Shown here piece after piece: positions 1-34,104 of a DNA stretch of 64,000 nucleotides; positions within the stretch are counted from its first letter, which is position 1; every line of letters starts with the position of its first letter. Position numbers and translations under genes: made by a program. The notes under the pieces are model-generated. The model was not told the origin of the DNA, searched no databases, and saw nothing but the letters and a program-made list of their open reading frames with translations. Location: contig WPIO01000280.1 of NCBI GenBank assembly GCA_009760855.2, positions 62,001 to 126,000 of the forward strand, given 5' to 3'. The DNA comes from Cristatella mucedo (lineage: Eukaryota; Bryozoa; Phylactolaemata; Cristatellidae).

Positions 1-376
1 ACGGCTTTCATATAGATTGCGGACGCAACGAATTACTAAATCGAGCTTTTAATTATTGGAGTAGCAAAAACTAATGACCTAGGCTTGTGCGACTTTCATA
101 TCTCACTGAGTAACTGCTATTGTATCTTTTACGTATGTGCATGTTGGAATCTTTTTCGCTCGAATTGAGTTTTTGCATACTGTCAAAGGTGTGGTAATTC
201 CATGCCGATGTGCTTACGCTATGCTACTACTGCCTACGACCGCACCAATTGCCATGTGACTAAGCCTAGATGTATCTTGCCAAAAGTTTTTGTGCACGAG
301 TTAAAGTAAGTAGCTAAATAGCTTGACCATGTTATTCATGTTGTTCATCAAGCATGATATTACTCACCATTCAATC

Positions 377-470
377 GCGTTTCCCTTTTCAGAAAATGCA
401 AAGCGCCAAGAAAGAGATTGAGTTCTCTGAGGGCACTTTATCAAGTGCATTATTATCGTTATTATTGACC
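377..470 (+). mobile_element. LINE-A-type 3' tail
   Basis: The tail AAAGCGCC-AAGAAAGAGATTGAGTTCTCT followed by GGGCACTTTATCAAGTGCATTATTATCGTTATTATT is the common 3' end of LINE family A copies elsewhere in the window. Nothing coding is attached. Confidence 0.7.
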
Positions 471-2149
471 AAGGGCCCCTCAGGGAATTTCCAAATTTAG
501 ACCTACGATGTTGGTTCGCTCTGTTAGAGTGACAAGCCTTTCGTGGTTCGCTCTGACTTATCTGCAGACGCTTTTAATATCGAACGAGGAATTGCTCTCG
601 CAGCGCAGTAGAGCGATCTTGAACCGTCGGATCAGTTTCTCGCCAATCACTTATAGTTCACACACACTGAATTCGCTCGCAGTAGTAAGCGGCGCACCGT
701 TAGGTTTGTCGTGCACGGGATTGTCTGACTAGGTGTGCATTCAAAGTCCAATATTGCTTCTGAATTTCGCGCCTAGTTTAAAGATTGTATCTTTTCATGG
801 CAACTTGTTCTGCGTGTGTCTGTGATGTGCAAAACCAGATGTCGCAAAGCTTCCGAAGAAGTGCTCAATGCATTTATTGAGATGCATGTTCAAAAGGGTG
901 GCATTCAAGTAAGTCTTACTTTACTTGTGTTTCTATGGTGCTTTATACGATCATACTGAAAAACTGCAACAGTTCCTAGTCTGCTTGAAATCTCTAAGCA
1001 AATCCAGTTGGGTTCTTTCCTCACCCTTATAGGCTGAACGAGGTGGCAGTAGGCAACGATTGGGAATGCTACTGTTTGGGAATTTTTTTGGCCTGGTTTG
1101 GCGTTAATTTCAGCAGTGTCTGACGTTTTGTCATCATGCTAAGTGTAAGTGATGTTTTGGGCCAGCTTAGTATAAAAACTGCACTCATAATTTTTGCGAG
1201 GCTGTATAGTTTACTTCCATTGCTTGACTACTTTGAATCGAGTGTGGAACTCACTTCGATAATTCTTGCCGAGAAACTGAATTTTTTAGAGCTGCCCTGT
1301 GCTACTCTCTTCCTCAACTTCTCTTGTGTCTCAGATGTGCTTCTCACTTTCACTTTGTTTCGTGAGGCGCAATGATATAGTGAGTCCAAGATAAAGTTAT
1401 GCTATTTTTTGTAATTAATAGTCATTGCAGAGCACAACCAATAATGCCGAATGCATGTTTTAATCTGAGGTTGTCATATTCCACGACAATACCATATGTA
1501 CACAAATGCATATGAATTACAGATGGAAACACGTAACGTTATATCACATAGGGTCTGCAAGTGACCAAGTTTTTTCGAGACTTTAGCTTAGATACCAACT
1601 ACCGCAATTAGAACACTGGAAAATCCCTTAGGGGCCCCAAGCTTAGTGAATTGTAGGCGGCGTTATTATAAAGTTGTAAACATATTCGATTTTCGTATTA
1701 TATTAGCCTACCTGTTATTGTTTCCACATTTAGACATAGCTTATTATAAACTTAAATGCCGAACTTGGCTAATCCAAGACCCAGCCGATATAAAAGCTTA
1801 GTCTCCCAGCCTTAGCTAAAAGGCGATCGAGGTTGCAGCAAGTCGGTGCTTTCGGAAAGGCCAGCCTGCTACGGGCCATGCGGCCAAGCACTGATGCTAG
1901 CTGTGATCTGTAAGCAATCCAAACATGATTAGATAGGTCTCTCATCTCTTCTCACATGCTGTCATAACTGGTGTAATTTAAATTCTACTTGCTACCGTAT
2001 GCATACTAAAACTTACACTGGGTCTGTATGCACTGTAGAAAACATTCAAGCACAAAACTCACATAGTCTTTGTCCTTTGTCTTTGTATGACAGCCAAACC
2101 AGTTCATGCGTTTGTGACATCGCATGTATGTATCTTATTGAAATTCCCT

Positions 2150-2600
2150 AAATTCAGGGCTCCCGGCCTGTACCCTTAATCGCCTGCAACTGATGCAAAA
2201 CTCAGTGATTCAACTGGTCTGTCGTCAGGGGCAAAGCTGCCACATCACCTACGTCTATCTGTATGCTTCACCGATTCCCTACCAAGCGTCAAGTTCGGTT
2301 TTAAGATCCCCCATCTGGCTTAGTTGTCACCTCACTCGCTAAAACTAGCTTATCTGACGTTGCTCATTCACTGCTTTCTTGCACCATCAGCTTATCAGCA
2401 TCTAGTCATCTCTTGGTCCCTTACACTCAACTGAAATCTCTTTCTGATCAAGCCTTCAGCTCGTACAGTAGCTAACTCACTTCCGGCTACTGTCTTTACC
2501 TGCAACGACCTTCGTTTAAGTCTTTGCTAAAGACAAATTTGTTCTGATCAGCTTCCCCTTGCTCCTGTGAGCTGGTCTTTTTTTTGTTTTGAGGAGCGTC
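2150..2600 (+). mobile_element. Degenerate LINE A fragment
   Basis: Nucleotide similarity to the RT C-terminal part of family A copies: CTGCAACTGATGCAAAACTC corresponds to the LQLVQNSAARLVCR region, followed by the HITP..LHWLPVK region and the terminal exposed KSLLKT part. Frameshifted throughout. Confidence 0.65.
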
Positions 2601-2784
2601 GCACGCGTGCCTGTACATGATTCAGTGCATGCTACTAGCCGAAATTCCTAATAAACGGTGGCCGTAAGTGTCGTCATGTTTGCTTTAGCATTCTGTCCTA
2701 AGCATGCACTTTTTTTGCTTTAGCTTGGTCAACTAGGCAGGATACAGTGCTTGTCATTTAACTTTTGGTTATTGATTCTTTTGC

Positions 2785-2995
2785 TGCAAGTTGCAAAGTG
2801 TCTGGATTGAGATTTAGTTCTCGTAGAGTGCGATACAAACGACCTATCATTACTATTAATAATTGTATCGAATGCTGCCGAGAGTACTAGCAAAACTAGC
2901 AGAGAGTCTCCTAAGTTAGCATTCTTGAGAAGATTGTTATACTTTTGCTGCAGTGCTGATGCTGCTGATACTTCCACTACTGGTTGATCGGAACA
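2785..2995 (-). mobile_element. LINE A reverse transcriptase fragment
   Basis: Minus-strand translation reads LQQKYNNLLKNANLGDSLLV and LSAAFDTI, the RT region with catalytic motif A also seen in other copies (LLVLLDLSAAFDTIDH). Truncated on both sides. Confidence 0.7.
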
Positions 2996-3211
2996 ACAAT
3001 AGTGAAATGGCTATCATCCATACTTAAAAAATAAATATCTTCATGATCTCCAGTGTCTCTTAATGAGTGTCGACCACTGCATCCACCGAATCTCCATGGG
3101 TTGATACTGTCATACATTAGTGGCTCATGTCCTTTGTTTTTCTTTTACCTAAGTTGTTGCTTGCAGATCTCTTATTTTCTAGTCAGTGACTGGTAATATG
3201 CAGTTACTGGG

Positions 3212-3380
<169 letters not shown>

Positions 3381-3653
3381 AGCTGTTATATGCTATTTAT
3401 AATTAATTTTTTTAAATTTGCTTACTATATATACATAGTTAGGAGACACAAATACATCCACTAATTATTTGACCGTGATTTTATGACTCAAGTAGCTGAG
3501 GCGATCCTATGTGGGCCATGACCAACAGGTTGTGTGCTTACTACAAATACTTTCACTCAATGGTTTGATTGGTGAAACATGTGATATGTGCCAATTATTT
3601 TTATTTGATGTCTGCTTTTATGCAATCAAATAATTTTGCCGTTCTTTCATTAG

Positions 3654-25226
<21,573 letters not shown>

Positions 25227-28200
25227 GTAAGTTTTCCCCCCAAAAAGTTGGCAATCCTTCCCGTGCTAAAGAGCAGCCTCGGGCGACGTGAAGCACGATG
25301 TGGACCTCGTAATGCCTTCTTGTATTCTGCTAGTATCAAAATTGTGACTGTACACGAGCTGTCCCCTGATATGCTTCTCAAAAATGACCTGCTCAGCGTA
25401 AGTCGTGGTGTCGTTATTAGTTAATACCTACCGGTGGGCCAGCTTCGGCAGGTCATTAGGAATCTTCCCGTGTCCTCTATAAAAAGCTCTGCCTTAAAAT
25501 ACAAAACCTACGTTTAATGCACCGTTTACCACTTGTTCTAGTACCTCGCTTGCCGTGTCTTAACGTGAACTGAAAAGAAGGCTACCGGCCGATACTGAAG
25601 TCCCTTGCAGTGCGATTGCAGAGTTGCGGCCACTGACGCGGCAGCACCACGCGAGTGAGGGCCGCCTGCGAGAAGGCACCGACAGAGTGGCCACCGCAGC
25701 AGGAGGCTGCTGCTTTTAACTTTACCAAAGTAACTTTATTTGCAGAAAGGCTCATGACGGCAAGTACAGTCTCAGGCAGCATCAGCCGACAGCGGTCTCC
25801 AAATCTGGCTCCTAGCAGAAGGATGACGGTCGGGGTAGGTGACTGCGAGGCTGCACTCTCAGGGTAGCCATCACTATGGCAACAGCACCAACTAGCGACA
25901 CTTAACAGGCAAATACTTAAGACCGGGCCAAGCAACTTGAGCAGTCGGATCTGCTGAAAGAGTCCACTCATGTGTGTATAGTGACTTTTGAGACTGTGAT
26001 CTTGTAGCTGGGATGAAAGAGTAATAAACAAGCTACAACTAACCGGTGCATCCTGCACGGAATGGAAATTGAGCTTTTTTGCTGCTGCCCCAATCTAGAG
26101 ATCCCTGTCACAATGAGACCTTGTTGTTCAAGGCAGTTGCTGCACCAGCGAGAGCGAGGCTCAAACGATCTCCATGAACAGCATGCGATCGGATGTGCTC
26201 TGGCTGCTGGCGTAGTTTCTTTCACATGCCGCGACCAGGGGCAGCAGCTGCTACCACGCTCGACTGCACAGCATTGCTCTTGCGGCATGGCTTGGCCAAC
26301 GGGGAGGGGGTGGGGCGACGTGAACGGACGACATGCACTGGCATCAGCCTCGAGAGTTGATCGCTCGGTGGCCTGCTTGCCGACGCCAAGTGATCCGTGG
26401 CTTGGCCACCAAGTGCATCACGGGAGCATCGAATCTTCGCCACACCACGGAACAAACTGCAAAACGAGATGACGGTATTGACGTTGATGGGGACGAAAAC
26501 AGCGACAACATGAGCCGGGTAGGATCTTGTGACACATGCAGCACGTGCCAACTCACTGGCTCAGCAAGGCTAACAACGATCGTCGAAGAATGTTTACACA
26601 GACGATAGGCAACATGAGTTAATGTCTGCACTATAAGTATGATCAGCCGACATTATGTGGTGGCTAAAGCTGGCTTACGTGTCCCAAGTCACCGATGTTG
26701 TGCAGATTTCTGACATTTGGTCAAAGCTGATACCAGACCAACTAGTTGGCATACGGCCCTGTGGATAGAAGGCCACGGGCAGGGGGGGGGGGTAATGCAG
26801 TTCGTAGTTGACAGTGTTGTGCCAATTGTGGTAGCAGCAATGTTAAGTGCAAGTTTTGCAGGTCTATCGAATTATGAGGAAGCAGCTCGCAATTAATTGT
26901 CCGTGGCAACGCTGCGTGGCAACGCTGCTCCTGAAGAAATTGAGCTGTCAATATAAAGCAGTGCACGAATGGTGATCAACTAACGTTGCTAGAATTAATC
27001 ATGCTATGTGCATATATCTACGGGTATGTCTATTTCGACCGGCTGGTCAACCACAGTTATTTAGGGGATGCAGTGATAACAATGCCAAAGCGGCACTTGT
27101 GATATGATTCCCCATTCCTCGGTTCTTGGTGGCATAGCCAGTGGAAATTGTCGGAAAGGAACCAACATCGGCTACATAAATCCTGCCGAATACAGCTGCC
27201 AGACAGTGCTTACTTACCATTACATTGCAGACCTAAATGCTCTGTGGTAAGGTTATGACGGTGATACACTAGTATAGTATCCTGCTGAAGACACTATACT
27301 AAGTGGCAATATACAGCATGATTCGATATATGCATAGAGTATACCGAAGCATGTGTGTTGCACATTGCAACATCGGGGATGAAACGATGGGATGCCAAGG
27401 ATCGGAGGTAGGCAGTATCGATGCCCAGACAGGTAGACGAAGTCCTAGAAATCAGGCACACGTCCCCTACACAGTGCAGAGCATTACGGACTTGTTCTAT
27501 TCCTTCACTGGATTCACAATCTGGTTTGTTCGTGACCCGGTTAGGGATTTTCCATAGGGTACTCTGGAACCATGTTGAATAGTTTCCAAATAGCAATAAA
27601 TCGTACTTGCATTAAAAAAATTTGAAAACACTTGGCAATGCTTGAAATGCTCTTCACTCATGGTGGAGGTTGTTAACCCACGTGAAAATCCTTACGGTGT
27701 GCTGCTGGCACATTGTTAGCACCTCGAGGCTCAACTTACTGCTAGCCCATCGGGTTCAGTTCCTAACCAGGAGCCGGGTTTGCATCCCGAGTAGCTTTTT
27801 TGCCAACCCGGGTGTTCATGAACCAGATTGATCGCTACCCTGGAAACCCCGGACCCCACTGTATTGTTAGATAAACGTTTGACGATTTATCAACTCCATT
27901 ATCCATCAAAATTGTATTCATCAAGAGTTAAAAAGGGGCAGGCGACTGCCTTTAGCAATGTGTTGCATTAGAATCTCTCGCACGGCAAAAACAGGCCACG
28001 GTTCTTGCTAACGCTTATGTGTCGTGTCACGAGGACATTTCTAAAAATGCAGGCTCTGGCGACAATCTTAAGCAATCCAAACAGCAATAGGCTCAACAAC
28101 TGTGCATGGAGGCCACATCATATCGTGCTTCCTTAAGAATATAGAGCTAGTGTGGAAGCCACTAGCGATATATGCACACAAGCTCAAAACATGTTGAGAG

Positions 28201-29080
28201 CACCCTCACCCTGGCTGCTTGTGGGTAGTGCTGGCAGCAACTGATAGCAGAACGGTCATAAGGCAGAACGGTCATGAAGCTATCAAGTCCACCAGTACAG
28301 GAGTGACACAGCCAGGCCGTATTATCTGAAAGTTAGCCTGAGCCGGTCGATTCAAAATGAGCAGAAGACACCCATGATTCCCTTGAGTTATCTAGTCCGA
28401 GTCTGTATCTTAGTCTAGTTATCTAGTCTGTATCAAACTCCCTTAAGTTATCTTGTCTGAGAAACGAATAAGGAGCGCCAGGCAGTGGCCTTTCAACATG
28501 CTCTCTTACTTTCTAAACGAGCTTAACTAGCATTCTGAAGAATAGCAACATTGATCCATTGCCGACTGCTGAGTAGTCTGCTGTAGACTACTTAAGTCAT
28601 GTACAGGATAGGCCGGAAGCACCAACGTTGTAGTTCGATGGCAAGTGACTAGTGAAAGTGCCATCAAAAGTAAGTCCCCCCCCTACAGAGCCACGTGCAA
28701 AAACTCACGAAGTGAGTAATAGATTTTAAGTCAATGCTAGTTGTCACGTTAGAATGTCTCAGGCAGCTGTCCGAGTGGCAGACTATTGGAGCAGGAGGCC
28801 ACATCTATGCGATCGTCTTGGTTAGGGCAGGCTTTTTCAAAATGGTCAACCCTAAAGTCGGCACAGTCTTTCTAAAGGGAACTTATTTCTTACAAAAAGC
28901 AGCAGGGTAACAGCATGTCTGCAGCTTTAAATGCTCAAGCAGTAAACTGATGTGCTGCCACGTCAGGCAGCAGGAGATGCACAGTTTCTTTCATGCCATG
29001 AACTTCGACACCCGAAATTTCACTTTTTTTTTCAAGCACTGCTGGACATCGTGAACACGCTTTTGTTAATAAACGACCCG
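25227..29080. other. Intergenic or 3' region, nothing firm
   Basis: Should include the ANCHR-like terminal exon and 3' UTR. An AATAAA occurs at 26023. A G run sits at 26781-26791. Around 27.72-27.88 kb there is a tRNA-SINE-like stretch with GGTTCAGTTCC. No coding region is supported. Confidence 0.4.
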
Positions 29081-29084
29081 TGTC

Positions 29085-29250
29085 ACGCTGGTTTAGCACA
29101 GTGATTAAGGTGCTCGCCCTGATCAAGGTCAAGGTGAATGTTGGCTGAAGTGGCTGTTGTGGGCTCGAGCTCCGAGGCATATGTGACGTGCCTGAATGGA
29201 GATTCAGCTCTCTTAGGGCACTATATTAATGATTATATTATTATTGTTAA
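29085..29250 (+). mobile_element. SINE A
   Basis: A-box region GCTGGTTTAGCACAGTGATT, B box GGGCTCGAGCTCC, then GTGCCTGAATGGAGATTCAG and CTCTTAGGGCACTATATTAA with a TTATTATT end. Confidence 0.8.
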
Positions 29251-29324
29251 CCTTTAAACGTGCTCCAGCTGCCTTCAACTTGAAGTTTAACAGTTTCAAC
29301 CCGGTAAAAACTTAAATAACATGA

Positions 29325-29470
29325 ATGTTAGCTGATTTAACAGCCTCATTTGTATAGCAGTCGAAGAGCCTTAACAGCTATCCCCACGGCTTGCAAAGAT
29401 TGCCCACTGCAGGGTTAGAACCCATGACCATGGTCGCAAAGAGCTCCCGAGCTATTACGGAACTAATGGC
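29325..29470 (-). mobile_element. SINE B
   Basis: Reverse complement layout: AGCTGATTTAACAGCCTCAT, GTATAGCAG, then GGGTTAGAACCC at the B box position. Confidence 0.7.
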
Positions 29471-29484
29471 CACTCTTCATTCTG

Positions 29485-31560
29485 AGATAATAATAATAAT
29501 AATAATAATGCACTTGATAAAGCGCCCTCAGAGAACTTAATCTCTTTCTAGGCGCTTTACATTTGCTGCAAAGGGAAATACAATTGAATGGTAAGTAAAA
29601 TCATGCTTGAAAAACAAACAAAATGAATAATATGGTTAGGGGTGACATGCACAGGGTCAGCATGCAAATGTGGTTAGTGGCAGCATGCACAGTGTCAGCA
29701 CGCATAAGCACATGAAGGACGAATCACAGGGACCCACTAAATGCTGTCCTAAATAGGTGCGTTTATAAGTTCCTTTTAAATGTGGTCAGGTCAGGGGATG
29801 CTCTGACGCAGGTCGGGAGGGAGTTCCAGGCTTTGGGAGCTTACGAACTAAATGCACGGTCTCCAAGGATTTAAGGTTTGTACGAGGTATTTGTAGACTG
29901 TTGGATTCCGAAAAGCGGGTGGTACGATGCTTGGCCTGATGGGGTAGTATATCGGAGAGATAGGCTGGAGCCATAGAATGAAGGGACCTAAAAGTGAGCG
30001 ACAGAACCTTGAAGTCAATCCGTTGCTTGACTGGTAGCCAGTGCAGGTCGACGAGAAGTGGAGTAATGTGGCAACTGCGACGCTCAAGACAGACAAGCCT
30101 AGCTGCAGAGTTTTGCACCAGCTGCAATCGCCTGATCGCACATGCTGGTAGGCCAGGAAGCAGTGAGTTGCAGAAGTCGAGACGGGATGTCACGAATGCA
30201 TGGACCAACTTGGACGTGGTATCCTTATCTAAACAAGCCCGAATTTTAGCAATGTTATGAAGCTGAAAATAGGCAGATTTGACAGTGGAGCTGATATGGT
30301 CGTCTAACGAGAGGTCGCTTTGGAATATGACACCTAGATTTCGAGCTGATTCAACAGGGGATATGCTGGCAGAGCCAATTTTGAGAGACAGCCTTTCCAA
30401 TCTCTGAATCACACTGGGTTTGCCCATAACTAGTAAGTTAGTTTTATCATCGTTAAGTTTTAGAAAATTTGCTGCCATCCATGTGCGGATGTCATCAATC
30501 ATCAATGCATGCAGCAAGTGAGTTGAGAGAATTTGAGGTGCTCGAAGGCTGGGAAGGATCAAAGCAAAGGTACAACTGAGTGTCATCCGAATAGAAGTGA
30601 AAGCCTAGATTGTGCTTGGCAATCACATCAGCAAGAGGGAGAGTATAAACCGTGAAAAGAACCGGACCTAGTACGGAGCCCTGAGGTACTCCATATTTCA
30701 GAGGTACTTCAGATTATCTTTGTCCATTGATGTCAATACTCTGGAGTCTCCCACTGAGATAGGAACTGAACCGCTGCAGAGCAGTGCCAGTGATGCCCAG
30801 GTGAGATGAGAGGCGCTCTAGAAGAACTTTGTGATCGATGGTATCAAAAGCTGCCGAAAGATCGAGCAAAACAAGCAGAGGCGCTCTACCCATGTCTGCA
30901 TTCCTAAGTAGGTCGTTGTATACCCTAAGCAATGCTGACTCTGTGGGGTCTTACGCTGACCCGCAAGGCCTGCCACGGCTTGGCTCCTTCATACCTAGCT
31001 GAACTGCTGCATCAGTTTCAGCCTGTTCGCGCCCTCAGGTCCTGTGTGGACAATAAATTAGCTGTCCCGTTCCCCCGCTTAAAGACAGTTGGCGACAGAA
31101 GCTTTAGCTCTGCAGGTCCTAGACTGTGGAACTCGCTTCCACAATTCTTATGCAACGACATCTACTCTCCAACTGCCGACTATTGCACATCTTTTTCAGC
31201 GGTCCTGAACTGCTACTTCTATGCTACTCACTACCTCAACTGCTCTCCTAACTCTGCTATGCTTCCCACTTTCTCTTTGTTGCGTGAGACGAAGTCTGTT
31301 GGCTACCGAATGCGTACCGAAAGCCACTTAGGCTGTGAGTGCGCTACACAAAACTCTCCTGCGTAACACCCACATGGTCTTTATGACTTTGTGGAGTTAC
31401 TGACGGAGACACATTAGCTCTAAAGCCAGACTGGAACTTACTAGAAAGGTGTGAGGTTTCGAGATGCAAATATTTACTGAAGCCCTGCATAACCGAGGTA
31501 AGAGGCCACTGTCAGGCCAATTATTAAGAAGTCGACTCGAGACCAAGGGAACTTGACCAA
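29485..31560 (-). mobile_element. LINE A copy, best preserved, split by LINE B
   Basis: Minus-strand reading includes LLVLLDLSAAFDTIDHKVLL (RT motif A), then the DDHISSTVKSAYFQLHNIAK and RLDFCNSLLPGLPACAIRRL blocks, SAARLVCLERRSCHITPLLV and LHWLPVKQRIDFKVL. The 3' end is the TAA repeat tail at about 29490-29510. A plus-strand LINE B interrupts at about 30945-31412; LINE A resumes with AGCTCTAAAGCCAGACTGG. Non-functional. Confidence 0.88.
30945..31412 (+). mobile_element. LINE B insertion in LINE A
   Basis: Encodes LTRKACHGLAPSYLAELLHQ, FQPVRALRSCVDNKLAVPF, SFSSAGPRLWNSLPQF and ETKSVGYRMRTES, with the LINE B tail ending GACGGAGACACATT. Confidence 0.88.
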
Positions 31561-31629
31561 ACTCCAGCCAGCCTCGAAAATGCCATTCCTATCAAAGACA
31601 CTGTAATGAGCTGTCCAAGATCACTGCCC

Positions 31630-31750
31630 GGGCTTGGCACAGAGACGCCTGCCTTTAAGGACCGAGGTCTAGGGATCGAGCCCACCGGCATATGTGAAGT
31701 GCCTGGGTTAGGATCTCTTCGAGCAAGGACAATACAAATGAATTAGATTG
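31630..31750 (+). mobile_element. SINE A
   Basis: GGGATCGAGCCCACCGGCAT (B box), GTGCCTGGGTTAGGATCTCT, then ACAATACAAATGAATTAGAT. Confidence 0.7.
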
Positions 31751-31789
31751 TTGACAGCTTGATATTAATAGTTTAAACATAGCAAGCAA

Positions 31790-32700
31790 GTTCAGACTTC
31801 TTTTAGAGCAAATCACTCTTTTAGAGCCAATCTCTCCTCCGGGTCAGCACTGATGTGACTACTTAACGACCTCCTCAGTTGACTGAGGCAGAGTCTCTCG
31901 TGGTTGCCGGATCTGTCGGCAGCCGCCCACGATGCTGCTGATCATCGTGTCCTTTTTGAGCACCACTAGGCATCACTTGCATTGAACTGCAATGGTTTAG
32001 GTCCTATCTACCTCAGTGGGAGATTGCAGAGACTAGATGTCAACGGCCATCGGGCCTTAAAAGATTGGCAATCTTCCCCTTCACTGCAGGTCCACGTCTT
32101 TCACAATGTATAATACTTGCTGATTTAACAGCCCTCCTTTGTATAACGTGGAAGAGTATTTTACGCCTATCATCACCACTTGCAGCAGCGATTAAGAATC
32201 GCCTACTGCAGGATTCAAGCCCACGACCTCGGGACCAAGGTCGTGAAAAGCAACCGCCTTACCAAGTGTGCCATCACGGTTCACAGATCTCCCTACTGTC
32301 GATTAAATATCCAAGCACAAAATACGCAAACGACACGGCTGTAATTCTGCCATACATGTAGCTGCACTAGACTCTCCACTACCTTTCAGCAAACTCTCGG
32401 CGCAAACCATCTCAGTCTCCCTTGCAGAATCTATTGCTGACATTCGTAAGAGAATGGCAGTGCACTTTATCAAATGGAATGATAAAACAAGCTCACTAAA
32501 TATAGAGTTACTCAGAAATTGGAAAGCCTAAACAACCAAATAGGCTCGACTAGCGTACTACTGTAGCCTCTGCACGTAATCTAGGGGGTATTTGTCCAGA
32601 ATGACTTTTCATTAGACGACCACATCAGCTCCATAGCCACGTCTATCGATTTTCACCTAAGCAACATTGCAAAAACTCGGGCTTGGTTAGGTTAAGGACA
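31790..32700 (+). mobile_element. Degenerate LINE A copy with nested SINE B
   Basis: Left part corresponds to the YLSGRLQ..DVNGHRA palm-side block (CAGTGGGAGATTGCAGAGAC), right part to ARNLG.LFQ, SLDDHIS and the QLHNIAK region. A minus-strand SINE B (about 32105-32285) separates them. Its right end is about 170 bases from HIF-alpha-like exon 10. Confidence 0.75.
32105..32285 (-). mobile_element. SINE B nested in LINE A
   Basis: GCTGATTTAACAGCCCTCCT, ACCACTTGCAGCAGCGATTA, GGATTCAAGCCCACGACCTC and CACGGT: reverse complement of the SINE B layout. Confidence 0.75.
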
Positions 32701-32868
32701 CCGCAACCCAATTGCTGATCCATGCATTAGGCTGCTGCACGGCCCACAGCTTGCCCTGCTGTATGTGCAGGGCCACAGAGCAACGGCAGAAGCAGCAGGG
32801 CTGGTTGCATTACGTGACTCTGGCACCCCCACCCGTGCCCAACTTGGCCACCACCAGCGGCGGCTTAC

Positions 32869-34104
32869 CTCGAGCTCGTCTTCGTCTGGATTGTACAGCT
32901 GGACGCCACTCATCGGGCTCCACGGCAGCAGCACCTCGAGATCGCCGCCACTGGCAGCAGTTGAAGAGGCGGCGGCGGCAACAAAGGGAGGCCCAGAGCT
33001 CACCAGCGGTGGCTGCCCCTTGTCTGCATCGCCTGCGCCACTGGCAGCTGCCTCTGCTGAGCTGCCTCTGTCGGAGCTCTCTGTTCGGCTGCCCCTGCCA
33101 CCCAAAAGCAGCTGCTCAAGGATGCTCGGGCGATGCAGCAATGGCGGCGGCGGGCCGCCTGAGAGCCCCGGCTGGTAATAAGCCGAGACCGGGCTACCGC
33201 CGCTGCTGCAGCAGCTGCTACTTGGTGGCAGCGTGGGCGGATCATCCACGATCATGCCGTGAGCATGTGGAACCTGCGCAGATGCAGACCTCGGCTGAGC
33301 GCCTGGCTCCGACGGCGACGAGTCCATGACGAAGTCGAACGATGGCGAAAGACCAAAGATGTCCAGAGGCGGTGGCAGATCAACCACGCTGTCCCATAAG
33401 GCAGGCGGCGGCGGCGGCAGGGTCGCTGCCAAAAAATCTGGATAGTCGCACAGCATCTCGTCGATGGCGCACATCTCCTCCGGTGAGAGGGCGCTGCCAG
33501 CACCGGCGGCCTGCGGGCTCAATCGTTCCATCGCGCCTTCCATGGGGCGTTCATCGCTCACGCTCTGCGCCATATCGGCGCTGCTGCCTCCGGTGCTGAC
33601 CAGCACGCCCCCGGGGCTGGTTGAGGCCGAATCGTCGGGCCTCGGACACCTGGCTAAGAAGTCCTCAGACGCAGAAGCCTGACTCTGCATGTTCGGGTTT
33701 TCTGCGCCCGATGCAACGACGACGCAAGCAGCGGCCGCTGGCGACGCGTGCCGCGCGGCCAGAGCGGGCGTCGCGGTGCCGTCAGACCGCTGGCTGCCAC
33801 CGCGGCCGGAGCGCTGCGACGGGGAGGACGACGATGACGCCACCGCCGAAGGGCGGCCACTCTCGGATATTGCTTCGGACATGGCGGCGAGTGAAGCGCT
33901 CGACTGGGTGCGCCTGTTCGGCTTGAAGCCGTTGACGTGCAAGGCCTCGTACAGGCGATTTGCCTGGCGGTCGAGCGTGGCCACGCAAGCTGCCCACTCG
34001 TCGCTCTCGGCAGCAACAGCTGCCCCTGGCGTGCCTCTGCCGCTGTGGGCGGCATCAGGGCTGCCTTGGCTAGCACCTTCAACTGAATAGGCTCGCAGGG
34101 CAGC
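32869..34104 (-). CDS. HIF1A-like: HIF-alpha-like exon: Ser/Pro/Ala-rich region and C-terminal degradation motif
   Basis: Acceptor CTTCTGTTTTGCAG, donor CTCGAG|GTAAGC, 1236 bases. Mostly low-complexity Ser/Ala/Gly/Pro, with acidic-hydrophobic patches such as MCAIDEMLCDYPDFLAA and LDIFGLSPSFDFVMD that look like activation segments. It ends DLEVLLPWSPMSGVQLY, aligning with the HIF degradation motif DLEMLAPYIPMDDDFQL; the hydroxylated proline corresponds to model residue 961. Alanine before that proline is leucine. GC-rich, with many shadow frames on both strands. If the donor is not used, the frame runs 59 codons further to a stop at 32692. Confidence 0.88.

Noticed and set aside
825-908. Candidate first ANCHR-like exon before GTAAGT
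   Set aside because: Phase and donor fit, but the cysteine spacing and lack of the conserved phenylalanine do not match the family, so it is not annotated as coding.
25270-25345. Possible last ANCHR-like exon through a 44-base intron, giving KHDVDL
   Set aside because: The intron would be far shorter than the others, the acceptor is weak, and the downstream residues do not resemble the family C-terminus; kept only as a note.
32712-34090. Several plus-strand frames over 70-205 codons
   Set aside because: Shadows of the GC-rich HIF-alpha-like exon on the other strand; no motifs and no consistent splice signals.
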